A stretch of 64,000 bases of DNA from assembly GCF_010731295.1 (NCBI RefSeq), contig NZ_AP022579.1, positions 5,580,001 through 5,644,000 on the forward strand. The letters run 5' to 3'. Numbering within the stretch: the stretch's first letter is position 1; each line of letters starts with the position of its first letter. Below the pieces are notes generated by a model. The model did no database searches and was not told where the DNA came from. It was given only the letters and a program-made list of their open reading frames with translations. A program made the translations under genes and the position numbers. The DNA is from Mycolicibacterium boenickei (GTDB taxonomy: Bacteria > Actinomycetota > Actinomycetes > Mycobacteriales > Mycobacteriaceae). Shown here piece by piece: positions 1 to 8,416 of the stretch.

Positions 1-1611
1 ACCGCGATCTACAAGGAGCCCGTCGAGGGACCCGTTCAGGTCCGCCGCCTCAATGTCGACGGCGATGGGCAGGGCGATCTCAACGGTCACGGCGGCGAGA
101 ACCGTGCGGTCATGGTTTATCAGACCGAGTCCTATGACTACTGGCGACGCGAGTTGGGGCGCGATGACCTGTCACCCGGGCAATTCGGCGAAAACTTCAC
201 CGTATCCGGACTGCCGGACGACACCGTGTGCATCGGAGATCGATATCGGATCGGCGACGCGGAATTCGAGGTCACCCAACCCCGCGTCACCTGTTTCAGG
301 GTGGGTATGCGCCTCGGAATAGCGGACATGCCGAGACTTCTGGTAGCCCATCACCGCCCGGGGTTCTACTTCCGGGTCATCACCGAAGGACGGGTCTGCG
401 CCGGCGATCACATCGTCCAAACCCGACAAGGCCGTCACCGGTTGTCCGTCGCGGCGGTCGACGCAATGCTCTACCTTCCAGATCCCGACAAAGACGGCAT
501 GCGCCTGGCCGCCGAAATCCCCGCATTGAGCCCTGGATGGGCACAGTCGTTTCATGAGCTGCTGTCGGCCGATCCCCCCGCCGAACCCCAATCGGCTTGG
601 CGAGGCTTTCGTCCGATGCGCATCGGCGCCATCCACCGCGAGACCAGCGATGTAGCGTCATTCGAGTTGCGGGCGGACGACCCCCTCCCTGCTCCGCTGC
701 CCGGCCAGTACGTGACTATCCGCGTCACTGCACTCGGGCAACCCCCGGCCCTACGCAGCTATTCACTATCGGGAGCCCCAACGGGCGACAGGTACCGAAT
801 CAGTGTGAAGCGAGAGCCTCTCGGCTTCGTCAGCCAGTGGTTCCATCACACGGCGACCATCGGAACGTCTGTAGACGTCGGGGCCCCGCGTGGGGATTTC
901 CGCCTTGTCGATTCCCCGGGCCCACTCATCCTGATGTCGGCAGGCATCGGTGTCACACCAGTGCTGGCGATGCTGCATCACCTGGCGACCACGTCCAGCT
1001 CCCGGCGCGTCATCTGGGTCCACACCACGCGTGACGAGTCCTCGCATGCGTTCCGCGACGAGATCACCACGCTGTTGACAGCACTGCCGAATGCCGAACG
1101 GCACGACTTCTACACCGCGGCGCCCGGCGGACACCTCGACGACGTGCAGGTCGCCGCGCTCGCGTTGCCAGTAGACGCCACCGCATTCCTCTGCGGACCG
1201 TCGAAGTTCATGGAAGACATGGCCGCTGCGCTGACCGCTGCCGGAATCACGCGTATCCACTCGGAATTGTTCGGTGCCCGGCAGGCGGTGAATCCGGGAT
1301 CCCTGCCGACAGCGCAGACACGCCGCCCGCACCCTCCAGCGGGCGAACCCGGAAGCGGCGTCGCGGTGACCTACGCCCGCTCAGGGCTGACTGTGCCCTG
1401 GTCGCCGCGACACCGCACCGTGTTGGAACTGGCCGAGGCCTGCGACGTCCCTACGCGGTACTCCTGCCGGAGCGGCGTATGTCATCTCTGCGCGACCGAG
1501 GTGATCACCGGCAGCTTCGATTACGTGACCGATCCACTTGACCCACCCGCACCCGGGTCGGCCCTCATCTGCTGCGCTGCGCCCGCCAGTGATCTGGTCT
1601 TGGACCTGTAA
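1..1611 (+). CDS. MOSC domain / ferredoxin reductase / 2Fe-2S fusion protein (5' truncated)
   Basis: The reading frame is open from base 1, so the gene starts before the window; 536 residues are visible. The N-terminal part is a MOSC domain of the YiiM type, with GQGDLNGHGGENRAV and PRVTCFRVGMRLG, whose Cys is the usual sulfur or metal ligand. A flavin/NAD(P)H reductase domain follows (RSYSLSG for flavin binding, GIGVTPVLAML for the nucleotide, FLCGPSKFM). A plant-type [2Fe-2S] domain closes the protein, with C-X4-C-X2-C (CRSGVCHLC) and a distal Cys in LICCAAP. Family knowledge suggests an electron-transfer chain feeding a molybdenum-cofactor-linked or reductive detoxification reaction. The substrate is not deducible. 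No partner gene lies downstream on this strand. Confidence 0.88.
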   Translation, partial: TAIYKEPVEGPVQVRRLNVDGDGQGDLNGHGGENRAVMVYQTESYDYWRRELGRDDLSPGQFGENFTVSGLPDDTVCIGDRYRIGDAEFEVTQPRVTCFRVGMRLGIADMPRLLVAHHRPGFYFRVITEGRVCAGDHIVQTRQGRHRLSVAAVDAMLYLPDPDKDGMRLAAEIPALSPGWAQSFHELLSADPPAEPQSAWRGFRPMRIGAIHRETSDVASFELRADDPLPAPLPGQYVTIRVTALGQPPALRSYSLSGAPTGDRYRISVKREPLGFVSQWFHHTATIGTSVDVGAPRGDFRLVDSPGPLILMSAGIGVTPVLAMLHHLATTSSSRRVIWVHTTRDESSHAFRDEITTLLTALPNAERHDFYTAAPGGHLDDVQVAALALPVDATAFLCGPSKFMEDMAAALTAAGITRIHSELFGARQAVNPGSLPTAQTRRPHPPAGEPGSGVAVTYARSGLTVPWSPRHRTVLELAEACDVPTRYSCRSGVCHLCATEVITGSFDYVTDPLDPPAPGSALICCAAPASDLVLDL

Positions 1612-1650
1612 AACCGCCAGGGCAGTCCCAGCGACCCACGAGGATCGGTC

Positions 1651-2256
1651 TCACGCTCGCTCGACCGCCTGCCGCCCCTCTGCCCGCACCGGGTCAGGAC
1701 GCAGATAAAGGACCAGGCAGGCGCAGATCAGGACCATCGCCGTTGCCGGGAACCAGACCGCCACCACAGCGGAAGCGCCGAATACCCCGATCGTGACCAC
1801 TGAACGCATGCGCAGTAGGCGCCGCAGCCTGGCGGAGGCCGCCTCGTGCGACGGTTGGTCGACGGCCTCCCAACACAACGCCACACAGGTCACGTTGACG
1901 ACGACAAAGATCAGCGCGTAAAGGGTGACGGGGGCCGACGCCAGCTGAGTATCCGCGATCCACTCCGTGCTGAACGGAATCAACGACACCGCGAACAGGT
2001 GTAGGAAATTGGACCAGACCAGCCGAGGCGTCGTTGCCTGCGCATAGCTCAACAGATGGTGATGGTTCATCCAGACAATCGCGATGAAAAGGTAGCTGAC
2101 CGCATAGCTCAACGCCGTGGGCCACAGCGTCAGCAGCGCTCCGAAAGTGTCCACGGCCGGGGGTTTCAACTCCAGCACCAGGATGGTGATGAGCACCGCG
2201 AACACGGCATCGGAGAACAAGGCCACCCGCTCCGGGCGTGATCGCTGCACAGTCAA
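1651..2256 (-). CDS. TMEM175-like (DUF1211) potassium channel family membrane protein
   Basis: A small polytopic membrane protein whose first helix carries the TMEM175 signature RVALFSDAVFAVLIT (R-x3-FSD), the part that lines the K+ pore in this family. Further helices include SYAVSYLFIAIVWMNHHH and LYALIFVVVNVTCVALC. The frame is open to a GTG at 2316, but a TATGAT -10 at 2301-2296 would place the transcript start near 2289, inside that longer frame. A TTG at 2256 follows GGAGG (2268-2264) at about 8 nt and begins just before the FSD motif, so I chose it; GTG 2250 is the alternative. It is divergent from the DUF417 gene and shares an operator sequence with it. Confidence 0.8.
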   Translation of the reverse strand: MTVQRSRPERVALFSDAVFAVLITILVLELKPPAVDTFGALLTLWPTALSYAVSYLFIAIVWMNHHHLLSYAQATTPRLVWSNFLHLFAVSLIPFSTEWIADTQLASAPVTLYALIFVVVNVTCVALCWEAVDQPSHEAASARLRRLLRMRSVVTIGVFGASAVVAVWFPATAMVLICACLVLYLRPDPVRAEGRQAVERA

Positions 2257-2308
2257 CGCGGCACCCTCCGCCCACCCGGACCCTGTGATGCTCGAATCAT
2301 AACCCGAT

Positions 2309-2324
2309 TGGGTCACTTAACCCA
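2309..2324. promoter_or_regulatory. Operator copy 1, TGGGTCACTTAACCCA
   Basis: Inverted repeat with TGGGT/ACCCA arms (ATTGGGT/ACCCAAT when extended by two bases each side). It sits just upstream of the TATGAT -10 (2301-2296) of the TMEM175-like gene, in the spacer or -35 region. A second copy at 2426-2441 serves the divergent gene. Confidence 0.6.
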
Positions 2325-2425
2325 ATACTTCCCCCAAGAGCGCGCACCGACGCCGCGTGCGAACGCATTCTTCGACATGGGCCACACCAGGACCGCCACG
2401 TCTTCTCCGCCCTGGTGATTATATT

Positions 2426-2441
2426 TGGGTTGTGTAACCCA
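2426..2441. promoter_or_regulatory. Operator copy 2, TGGGTTGTGTAACCCA
   Basis: Same pattern as copy 1: TGGGT then five variable bases then AACCCA, starting 117 bp from it. It lies 59 bp before the DUF417 start, over a possible TTGGGT/TACGTT promoter (2425-2430, 2450-2455). The matching pair suggests one dimeric regulator for both divergent genes; no such regulator is encoded beside them. Confidence 0.6.
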
Positions 2442-2500
2442 TTTTGAGTTACGTTGATCCACAACACCCATCGGCACGGCCAACTAGCAAGGGAATCACC

Positions 2501-3013
2501 ATGACGACATCGGCAAACCGAACGAAACTACTTGATGCAGTCCATATTTCGACGATCGACACTATCGCGGCAATTCTTGGCCGTTATGGCCTCGTAGTGG
2601 TCATCGGGTGGATCGGCGCCCTCAAGTTCGCGAACTTCGAGGCTCATCAGATCCAGCCCCTGGTTGCCCACAGCCCCTTCATGGGGTGGCTGTACAACTT
2701 TCTCCCGATCTACCCGTTCTCTGCGCTGCTCGGCGTATTCGAACTCACCGCAGCCGTACTCATCGCGGTCAAGCCGATCGCGCCCAAGCTGTCCATAGTC
2801 GGCAGCCTGTTGGCGATACTGCTGTTCCTCGCCACGGTCAGCTTTCTGTTCACCACACCCGGCGTCACCGAACCCAAGGGCGGCGGGTTTCCCGCGCTTT
2901 CACTCACCGGCGAGTTCCTCTTGAAAGACATTCCACTGCTCGGTCTTTCCTTCTGGACGCTGTCCGACTCCATCAAATCCACACGTCAGCGGGCAACCGC
3001 AGCTCCGCAGTAG
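2501..3013 (+). CDS. DUF417 / YkgB-RclC family inner membrane protein
   Basis: 170 residues with about four hydrophobic segments: YGLVVVIGWIGALKFANFEA, the PFSALLGVFELTAAVLIAV helix, SIVGSLLAILLFLATVSFL, and a C-terminal one. The pattern GALKFANFEAHQIQPLVAHSPFMGW is typical of DUF417, which includes E. coli RclC/YkgB, a membrane protein of the reactive chlorine response. Family members often end with a TGEFLLKDIPLLG-like segment, and it is present here. ATG 2501 is chosen because AAGGGA precedes it by about 6 nt and because the longer frame to 2444 has no family-like sequence. A redox-stress role is inference from the family only. Confidence 0.82.
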   Translation: MTTSANRTKLLDAVHISTIDTIAAILGRYGLVVVIGWIGALKFANFEAHQIQPLVAHSPFMGWLYNFLPIYPFSALLGVFELTAAVLIAVKPIAPKLSIVGSLLAILLFLATVSFLFTTPGVTEPKGGGFPALSLTGEFLLKDIPLLGLSFWTLSDSIKSTRQRATAAPQ

Positions 3014-3231
3014 CCCATGGGGTCCAAACGGCCGGGCTGACACATCGTCCGCCCGGTCGCTCGCCTCCCGAGGCCGGTGGACAGCGACCAATCGCACTTT
3101 CGCATCACCCTGCGTCGATCTCTTCAGGCAGGTCAGACTGGGTTGGACAGTCGCGACAGCTCCCGCTCGGGATTACTCGGGTGTGAGCTCGCGTTGTCGC
3201 CAGAGACCGCGACTGAAAGTGAGAACCGTCG

Positions 3232-4392
3232 ATGGGCACCCCACTGCACCTCGCCGTCGCACTCGATGGCACCGGCTGGCACCCGGCATCCTGGCGGGAG
3301 CCGTCGGCCCGCGCGAGCGACACGCTCTCGCCGCGGTACTGGACCGACCTGGTGAGCCAGGCCGAACGCGGCCTACTGGACTTCGTCACCATCGAAGACG
3401 GGCTCACCCTGCAGTCCGATCATCCGTTCCGCCCCGATGACCGCACCGACCGACTGCGCGGGCGCCTCGACGCCGTGCTCATCGCGTCCCGCGTTGCACC
3501 CCGTACCCGCCACATCGGCCTGGTGCCCACCATCATCACCACCCACACCGAGCCGTTCCATGCGTCCAAATCCATCGCCACCCTCGACTATGTGAGCACG
3601 GGCCGGGCTGGGGTGCGAGTCCAGGTGTCCTCCCGCCGGGATGCCGCGGCCCACTTCGGTCGACGCGAGCTGCCCGAGGACCGTGCCGCCCTCACCGCCG
3701 AATTGTTCGGCGAGGCAGCGGATTACGTGGAAGTGCTGCGCCGGCTGTGGGACAGCTGGGAGGACGACGCCGAGATCCGGGACGTGGCCAGTGGGCGGTT
3801 CATCGACCGGAACAAACTGCACTACATCGATTTCGAAGGTGCGACGTTCTCCGTGAAGGGGCCGTCGATCACCCCGCGGCCGCCGCAGGGTCAACCCATC
3901 GTGGCAGCCCTCGGCCACGTCGACCCTGCCTACCAGCTCATCGCGGGCAGCACCGACGTCGGGTTCATCACCCCGCACAGCGGCGACGAGGCCACCGCCC
4001 TGGTCGACACCATTGCGGCGCTCCGGCCCACGCAGCTTCCGCCCGTGCGGGTATTCGCCGATCTGGCGGTGTTCCTCGACGACACGCCCGACGCCGCGCG
4101 AGCCCGGCGAGACCGGCTCGACGAACTGGCCGGCACCGAATACCGCAGTGATGCAGAGATTTTCGTCGGCACCCCGGATCAGCTGGCTGATCTGTTGCAG
4201 TCCTGGCAGACCGCCGGGGTCACCGGTTTCCGGCTGCGACCGGCATCCCTGCCGCACGACCTACAGCAGATCACCGATGCGCTGGTGCCCGAGCTGCAAC
4301 GCCGCGGCCTGTTCCGCGAGTCGTACGAAGCGTCCACGCTGCGTGGCCTGCTCGGGCTCACGCGTCCCGCCAACCGCTACTCGACCGTCTGA
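3232..4392 (+). CDS. LLM-class flavin-dependent oxidoreductase
   Basis: 386 residues of the bacterial luciferase-like TIM-barrel family, related to the NtaA/SnaA monooxygenases. Visible landmarks are ERGLLDFVTIEDG near the N-terminus, THTEPFHASKSIATLDYVSTGRAGVRVQ, and the C-terminal LVPELQRRGLFRESYEASTLRGLLGL, which matches the end of the next protein. Such enzymes use FMNH2 from a separate reductase to oxygenate sulfonates, amines or similar substrates. It lies 18 bp before a second member of the family, so the two are probably one operon. No flavin reductase or transporter gene is adjacent, so the substrate stays open. Confidence 0.87.
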   Translation: MGTPLHLAVALDGTGWHPASWREPSARASDTLSPRYWTDLVSQAERGLLDFVTIEDGLTLQSDHPFRPDDRTDRLRGRLDAVLIASRVAPRTRHIGLVPTIITTHTEPFHASKSIATLDYVSTGRAGVRVQVSSRRDAAAHFGRRELPEDRAALTAELFGEAADYVEVLRRLWDSWEDDAEIRDVASGRFIDRNKLHYIDFEGATFSVKGPSITPRPPQGQPIVAALGHVDPAYQLIAGSTDVGFITPHSGDEATALVDTIAALRPTQLPPVRVFADLAVFLDDTPDAARARRDRLDELAGTEYRSDAEIFVGTPDQLADLLQSWQTAGVTGFRLRPASLPHDLQQITDALVPELQRRGLFRESYEASTLRGLLGLTRPANRYSTV

Positions 4393-4410
4393 CACGAGCA
4401 GGAAACGCCC

Positions 4411-5793
4411 ATGAGCAAGCCCGTCAAGCAGATTCATCTGGCCGCGCATTTCCCCGGGGTCAACAACACCACGGTGTGGAGCGATCCCGAATCCGGCAGC
4501 CATATCGAGTTCGATTCGTTCGTGCGGTTCGCAGAGACCGCCGAACGCGGCAAGTTCGATTTCCTGTTCCTGGCCGAGGGGCTGCGGCTACGCGAACAGG
4601 GCGGCGAAATCTATGATCTCGATGTCGTGGGGCGCCCGGACACCTTCACGGTGCTGGCGGCGCTGGCGGCGGTGACCGACCGGCTCGGACTGACCGGAAC
4701 CATCAACTCGACGTTCAACGAGCCCTACGAGGTGGCACGGCAATTCGCCTCACTGGATCACCTCTCCGAAGGCCGGGCCGCCTGGAACGTCGTCACCTCA
4801 TGGGATGCGTTCACCGGAGAGAACTTCCGCCGCGGCGGCTTCCTGCCCGAGAACCAGCGCTACGAGCGGGCCGAGAGCTTCCTGGCCGCGGCCCATACGC
4901 TGTTCGACTCCTGGCGCGGTGACGAGATCGTCGCGGACAAGGAAAACGGCGTGTTCCTGTCCGATCCCGGTGCCGGCCAATTCGCCTACCGCAACGACCA
5001 TTTCGACATCAGTGGCCGGTTCAACGTGCCGCGCAGCCCACAGGGGCGCCCGGTGATCTTCCAAGCCGGCGACTCCGACCGGGGCCGCGAATTCGCCGCA
5101 GCGGCCGCCGACGCCATCTTCTCGCGATACGGGACGCTGGCGGACGGCCAGAAGTTCTATGCCGACGTCAAGGGCCGCCTGGCCAAGTACGGCCGCCGCC
5201 ACGACCAGTTGCTGATCCTGCCCGCAGCCACGTTCGTCCTGGGGGACACCGACGACGAAGCCGCCGAGCTGGCCCACGAGGTGCGACTGGCACAAGTCTC
5301 CCCCGCCACCGCGATCAAATTCCTCGAACAACTCTGGAACCGAGACCTTTCCGATCACGATCCGGACGGGCCGCTGCCCACCGTCGACCCGGTGGTCGGA
5401 GAGAACACCATCGCCAAGGGCCGGGCCAGCGTGCGGATCCACCGGGACCCGGTCGCGGTCGCCAACGAATGGCGCGCCAAGGCCGAAGCCGAGAACCTCT
5501 CCACCCGCGAGCTCATCATCGAGGTCACCGGGCGACAGAACTTCGTCGGCTCGGCCACCACGATCGCCGAGTCCATCAATCATCTGGTGCAATCCGATGC
5601 CAGCGACGGGTTCATCCTGGTCCCCCACGTCACCCCGGGCGGGCTCGACCCGTTCGTCGACCGCGCGGTGCCGCTGCTGCAGGAACGCGGGGTGTTCCGC
5701 ACCGACTACGAAGGAACGACGCTACGTGAGCATCTGGGCCTGGCTCTCCCCAACCTTTCCGGGCGCGAAGAACACACGGCCGCAACGGGATAG
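4411..5793 (+). CDS. NtaA/SnaA/DszA-type FMNH2-dependent monooxygenase
   Basis: 460 residues, about the normal length of the nitrilotriacetate monooxygenase A group. The motifs are FDFLFLAEGLRLR, INSTFNEPYEVARQFASLDH, GRAAWNVVTSWD and the C-terminal FVDRAVPLLQERGVFRTDYE. The run LSEGRAAWNVVTS is a hallmark of the group and lies at the flavin-binding face. The gene follows the LLM gene by 18 bp with AGGAAA upstream of its ATG. Together they could form a two-enzyme path for organosulfur or amine use, but this is inference: the usual companions (ABC transporter, FMN reductase) are absent. It converges on the Pth2-like gene, with only 3 bp between them. Confidence 0.88.
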   Translation: MSKPVKQIHLAAHFPGVNNTTVWSDPESGSHIEFDSFVRFAETAERGKFDFLFLAEGLRLREQGGEIYDLDVVGRPDTFTVLAALAAVTDRLGLTGTINSTFNEPYEVARQFASLDHLSEGRAAWNVVTSWDAFTGENFRRGGFLPENQRYERAESFLAAAHTLFDSWRGDEIVADKENGVFLSDPGAGQFAYRNDHFDISGRFNVPRSPQGRPVIFQAGDSDRGREFAAAAADAIFSRYGTLADGQKFYADVKGRLAKYGRRHDQLLILPAATFVLGDTDDEAAELAHEVRLAQVSPATAIKFLEQLWNRDLSDHDPDGPLPTVDPVVGENTIAKGRASVRIHRDPVAVANEWRAKAEAENLSTRELIIEVTGRQNFVGSATTIAESINHLVQSDASDGFILVPHVTPGGLDPFVDRAVPLLQERGVFRTDYEGTTLREHLGLALPNLSGREEHTAATG

Positions 5794-5796
5794 CGC

Positions 5797-6087
5797 CTAC
5801 ACCTCCTCGTCGGGGTCGGTGCGGTCCTTGTACTCCCAGCTCGCCCCCGCGGTCAGCGTGCCGGGTTCCAGTTCGGTACGCCCGGCGTCGCGGACATGCA
5901 CCGTCTGCGCCAAGATCTCGTCGGGCTTGCCGCCGATCACGATGACCGGATGGTCGTACTCGATGCCGTAGAGCTTCAGCGCGGCGTGCACCGCGTGTGC
6001 GGCAGCCTTGCCGCGTGACATCTTGGTGTTCGAGTTGACCCTGATGACCAGCCGGCGTTCCGGCGCTTCGGCGTCTTCGGCATCCAT
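5797..6087 (-). CDS. Peptidyl-tRNA hydrolase Pth2-like protein
   Basis: 96 residues with the start of the Pth2 fold: RLVIRVNSNTKMSRGKAAAHAVHAAL. Pth2 enzymes have KMSxGKxAAQxxHA there, with Lys and His near the active site. VIVIGGKPDEILAQTVHVRDAGRTEL follows, resembling the middle of the family (xxEIL..L...A...GL). The usual Pth2 ends with a D-x-G-x-T-xx-GS-T segment; here the protein ends ASWEYKDRTDPDEEV, so the canonical C-terminus is altered or absent. It may therefore be a divergent member with another function. It is 9 bp downstream of the RCK gene on the same strand and probably cotranscribed with it. Confidence 0.65.
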   Translation of the reverse strand: MDAEDAEAPERRLVIRVNSNTKMSRGKAAAHAVHAALKLYGIEYDHPVIVIGGKPDEILAQTVHVRDAGRTELEPGTLTAGASWEYKDRTDPDEEV

Positions 6088-6096
6088 GCCACGAGC

Positions 6097-6789
6097 CTAG
6101 GGCTCGTCGGAAACCACTTCCCGGAGGAACTCCCCGCCATGGATGGCGGCCAGCAGTGAGTTCTCGGAGGTGCGATTGGCGGTGAACAGCAACTCGTCGC
6201 CGGCCTCCAGCACGTCGTCTGGCTTGGGAAGGCGCACCTTGTTGCCACGCACGACGGTGACCAGCGCGGTGTCGACCGGCAGATCCAAGCGGTCCACCCG
6301 CTGACCGACCACGGGGTTGTCTTCGGGCAGCGTGAGTTTGGTCAGCTCGACGCGACCCCCGCGCAGCGTCATCAACCGCACCAGATGCCCGACGTCGATG
6401 GCGCCCTCGATACCGGCCACCAGGGACCCCGGCGTCGACACCGCCACGTCGATACCCCACTCCTGACCGAACAACCACTGGTTGCGGATGTCGTTGATGC
6501 GGGCCACCACCCGCGGCACGCCGAACTCGGACTTGGCCAGCAACCCGACCACGAGATTGGACTTGTCGTCACCGGTGGCAGCTATCAACACGTCGCAGGT
6601 TTCGATGCCGGCCTCCTCCATCGCGGAGAGTTCGCAGGCATCGGCGAGCAACCAGTCGGCGCCCGGCACCGTGTGCGGCTCGTATCGGCGGTGCAGCTGC
6701 TCGATCAGCAAGACCTTGTGGCCGTTCTCGAGCAATTCGCGCGCAACGGAACGGCCCACATTGCCTGCGCCGGCAACCACTACTCGCAT
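6097..6789 (-). CDS. TrkA/CeoC-like potassium uptake NAD-binding (RCK) protein
   Basis: 230 residues in two parts: an RCK_N Rossmann domain starting MRVVVAGAGNVGRSVARELL (GxGxxG) with ADWLLADACELSAMEEAG and VLIAATGDDKSNLVVGLLAKSEFGVPRVVARIND, then a TrkA_C domain (LTLPEDNPVVGQRV, ALVTVVRGNKVRLPKPDDVL, GDELLFTAN). It resembles mycobacterial CeoC (Rv2692) in order and wording. Such soluble subunits bind NAD(H) and gate K+ transporters. ATG 6789 is chosen because homologues begin at MRVVVAGAG; a GTG at 6804 is the longer option. It is divergent from a K+/H+ antiporter that carries its own TrkA_C domain, so the locus looks like a potassium-handling pair. Confidence 0.88.
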   Translation of the reverse strand: MRVVVAGAGNVGRSVARELLENGHKVLLIEQLHRRYEPHTVPGADWLLADACELSAMEEAGIETCDVLIAATGDDKSNLVVGLLAKSEFGVPRVVARINDIRNQWLFGQEWGIDVAVSTPGSLVAGIEGAIDVGHLVRLMTLRGGRVELTKLTLPEDNPVVGQRVDRLDLPVDTALVTVVRGNKVRLPKPDDVLEAGDELLFTANRTSENSLLAAIHGGEFLREVVSDEP

Positions 6790-6868
6790 ATTCCGTTCCG
6801 CCACTCAGTCATTTTCGCCTATTCGCACGGCACACTCACGGCCCTTCGTCCTGATTAACTAATTCTCG

Positions 6869-8365
6869 ATGAGCCTGAACCAGCTGTACCTGACCTTGCT
6901 CACCGGCGGCATCGTGCTGCTGGCGAGCATCATCGGCACGCGCGTGGCAACCCGCATCGGCTTCCCCAGCCTGCTGTTCTTCCTGCTGGTCGGCATGGTG
7001 CTGGGTGTCGACGGGATCGGGCTGGAATTCGACAACGTCGAGCTGGCCCGCAACGTCTGCACGACGGCACTGGCGATCGTGCTGGTCGAAGGTGGTTTGA
7101 CCACGAGGTTCTCCGATATCCGCGGCGTGCTGGCGCCCGCCTCGGCGCTGGCCACCGTCGGCGTGGTGGTCAGCACCGTCATCACCGCCGTCGGCGCCCA
7201 CCTGCTGCTGGGCATGGACTGGCAACTCGCGCTGCTGCTCGGGGCGATCGTCGCCTCGACCGACGCGGCGGCCGTGTTCTCGGTGCTTCGGATCCTGCCG
7301 CTACCGCGGCGTCTAGCCGGGCTGCTGGAGGCCGAATCCGGTTTCAACGACGCGCCGGCAGTCATCCTCGTGCTGATGTTCAGCGTGGTGCCATTCGTGT
7401 TCCACCCCGAAGGCGCCATCACCGACCTGCTCTACGAACTGATCACCGGTTCCCTACTGGGCCTCGGCGTGGGTTTCGCCGGAGCGTTCGCCTTGCGCCG
7501 TATCGCGCTGCCCGCCTCGGGTCTCTACCCGATCGCCACCTTCGGGCTGGGCTTCATCGCGTTCGCCGCCGCGGGCAGTGCCCATGCGAGCGGTTTCATC
7601 GCCGCATACCTGTCCGCGGTGGTCCTGGCCAACTCGGGTCTGCCGCACAAGTCCGCCACCCGGTCCTTCGCCGAAGGGGTGGGCTGGCTGGCCCAGATCG
7701 GGCTGTTCGTACTGCTCGGGCTGCTGGTCAACCCGCACGATCTCGCCGGCGACATCATCCCAGCGATCGTCATCGGGCTCGTGCTGCTGCTGATCGCCCG
7801 GCCGGTGTCCGTGGTGCTGTCGCTGGCGGGATTCCGGATCCCGTTACGCGAACAGCTCTTCCTGTCGTGGGCGGGGCTGCGCGGTGCGGTGCCGATCGTG
7901 CTGGCCACGTTCCCGATCGTGGCAGGCGTGCCGGACAGCTACCGGCTGCTCAACATCGTGTTCGTCCTCGTGGTGATCTTCACCCTGGTGCAGGCGCCCA
8001 GTATCAAATTCGTGGCGAACGCGCTGGGGTTGATCACCCGCGACATCACCCGCGAGATCCAGGTCGAAGCCGCACCGTTGGACGTGCTCGACGCCGAGCT
8101 GCTGACCATGACCGTGCAGCCTCATTCCCGCTTACACAATGTGACGATCCTCGAACTGCGACTTCCCGACCCGGCGGTCATCACACTGATCATCCGCAAC
8201 GGCCGCACGTTCGTCCCGCTACCGGACACCCGCATCGCGGTCGGCGACGAATTGCTGATCGTCACCACCAGCAAGACACGGCACGACGCCGAAGCCCGGC
8301 TGCGCGCGGTGAGCCGGCGCGGCAAGCTCGCCTACTGGTTCGACGAATACGGGCTTGAGGACTGA
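6869..8365 (+). CDS. CPA1-type potassium/proton antiporter with C-terminal TrkA_C domain
   Basis: 498 residues. About a dozen hydrophobic segments span residues 1 to 385, with the CPA motif ASTDAAAVFSVLR (Asp pair region) and the ESGFNDAPAVILV segment. The C-terminal 110 residues (LDAELLTMTVQPHSRL, AVITLIIRNGRTFVPLPDTRIAVGDELLIVTT) are a TrkA_C ligand domain, the arrangement of NhaP2/CvrA K+/H+ antiporters. These move K+ or Na+ out against H+. No Shine-Dalgarno sequence is visible before ATG 6869, and a TTAACT/TAACTA element at 6855-6861 is close enough for a leaderless transcript. The divergent RCK protein may modulate it; that is inference. Confidence 0.88.
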   Translation: MSLNQLYLTLLTGGIVLLASIIGTRVATRIGFPSLLFFLLVGMVLGVDGIGLEFDNVELARNVCTTALAIVLVEGGLTTRFSDIRGVLAPASALATVGVVVSTVITAVGAHLLLGMDWQLALLLGAIVASTDAAAVFSVLRILPLPRRLAGLLEAESGFNDAPAVILVLMFSVVPFVFHPEGAITDLLYELITGSLLGLGVGFAGAFALRRIALPASGLYPIATFGLGFIAFAAAGSAHASGFIAAYLSAVVLANSGLPHKSATRSFAEGVGWLAQIGLFVLLGLLVNPHDLAGDIIPAIVIGLVLLLIARPVSVVLSLAGFRIPLREQLFLSWAGLRGAVPIVLATFPIVAGVPDSYRLLNIVFVLVVIFTLVQAPSIKFVANALGLITRDITREIQVEAAPLDVLDAELLTMTVQPHSRLHNVTILELRLPDPAVITLIIRNGRTFVPLPDTRIAVGDELLIVTTSKTRHDAEARLRAVSRRGKLAYWFDEYGLED

Positions 8366-8416
8366 GCGCAACCAGCGCCCCGTTTGCCCCACTGTCAGAC
8401 GGGTACACCGCGCAGC

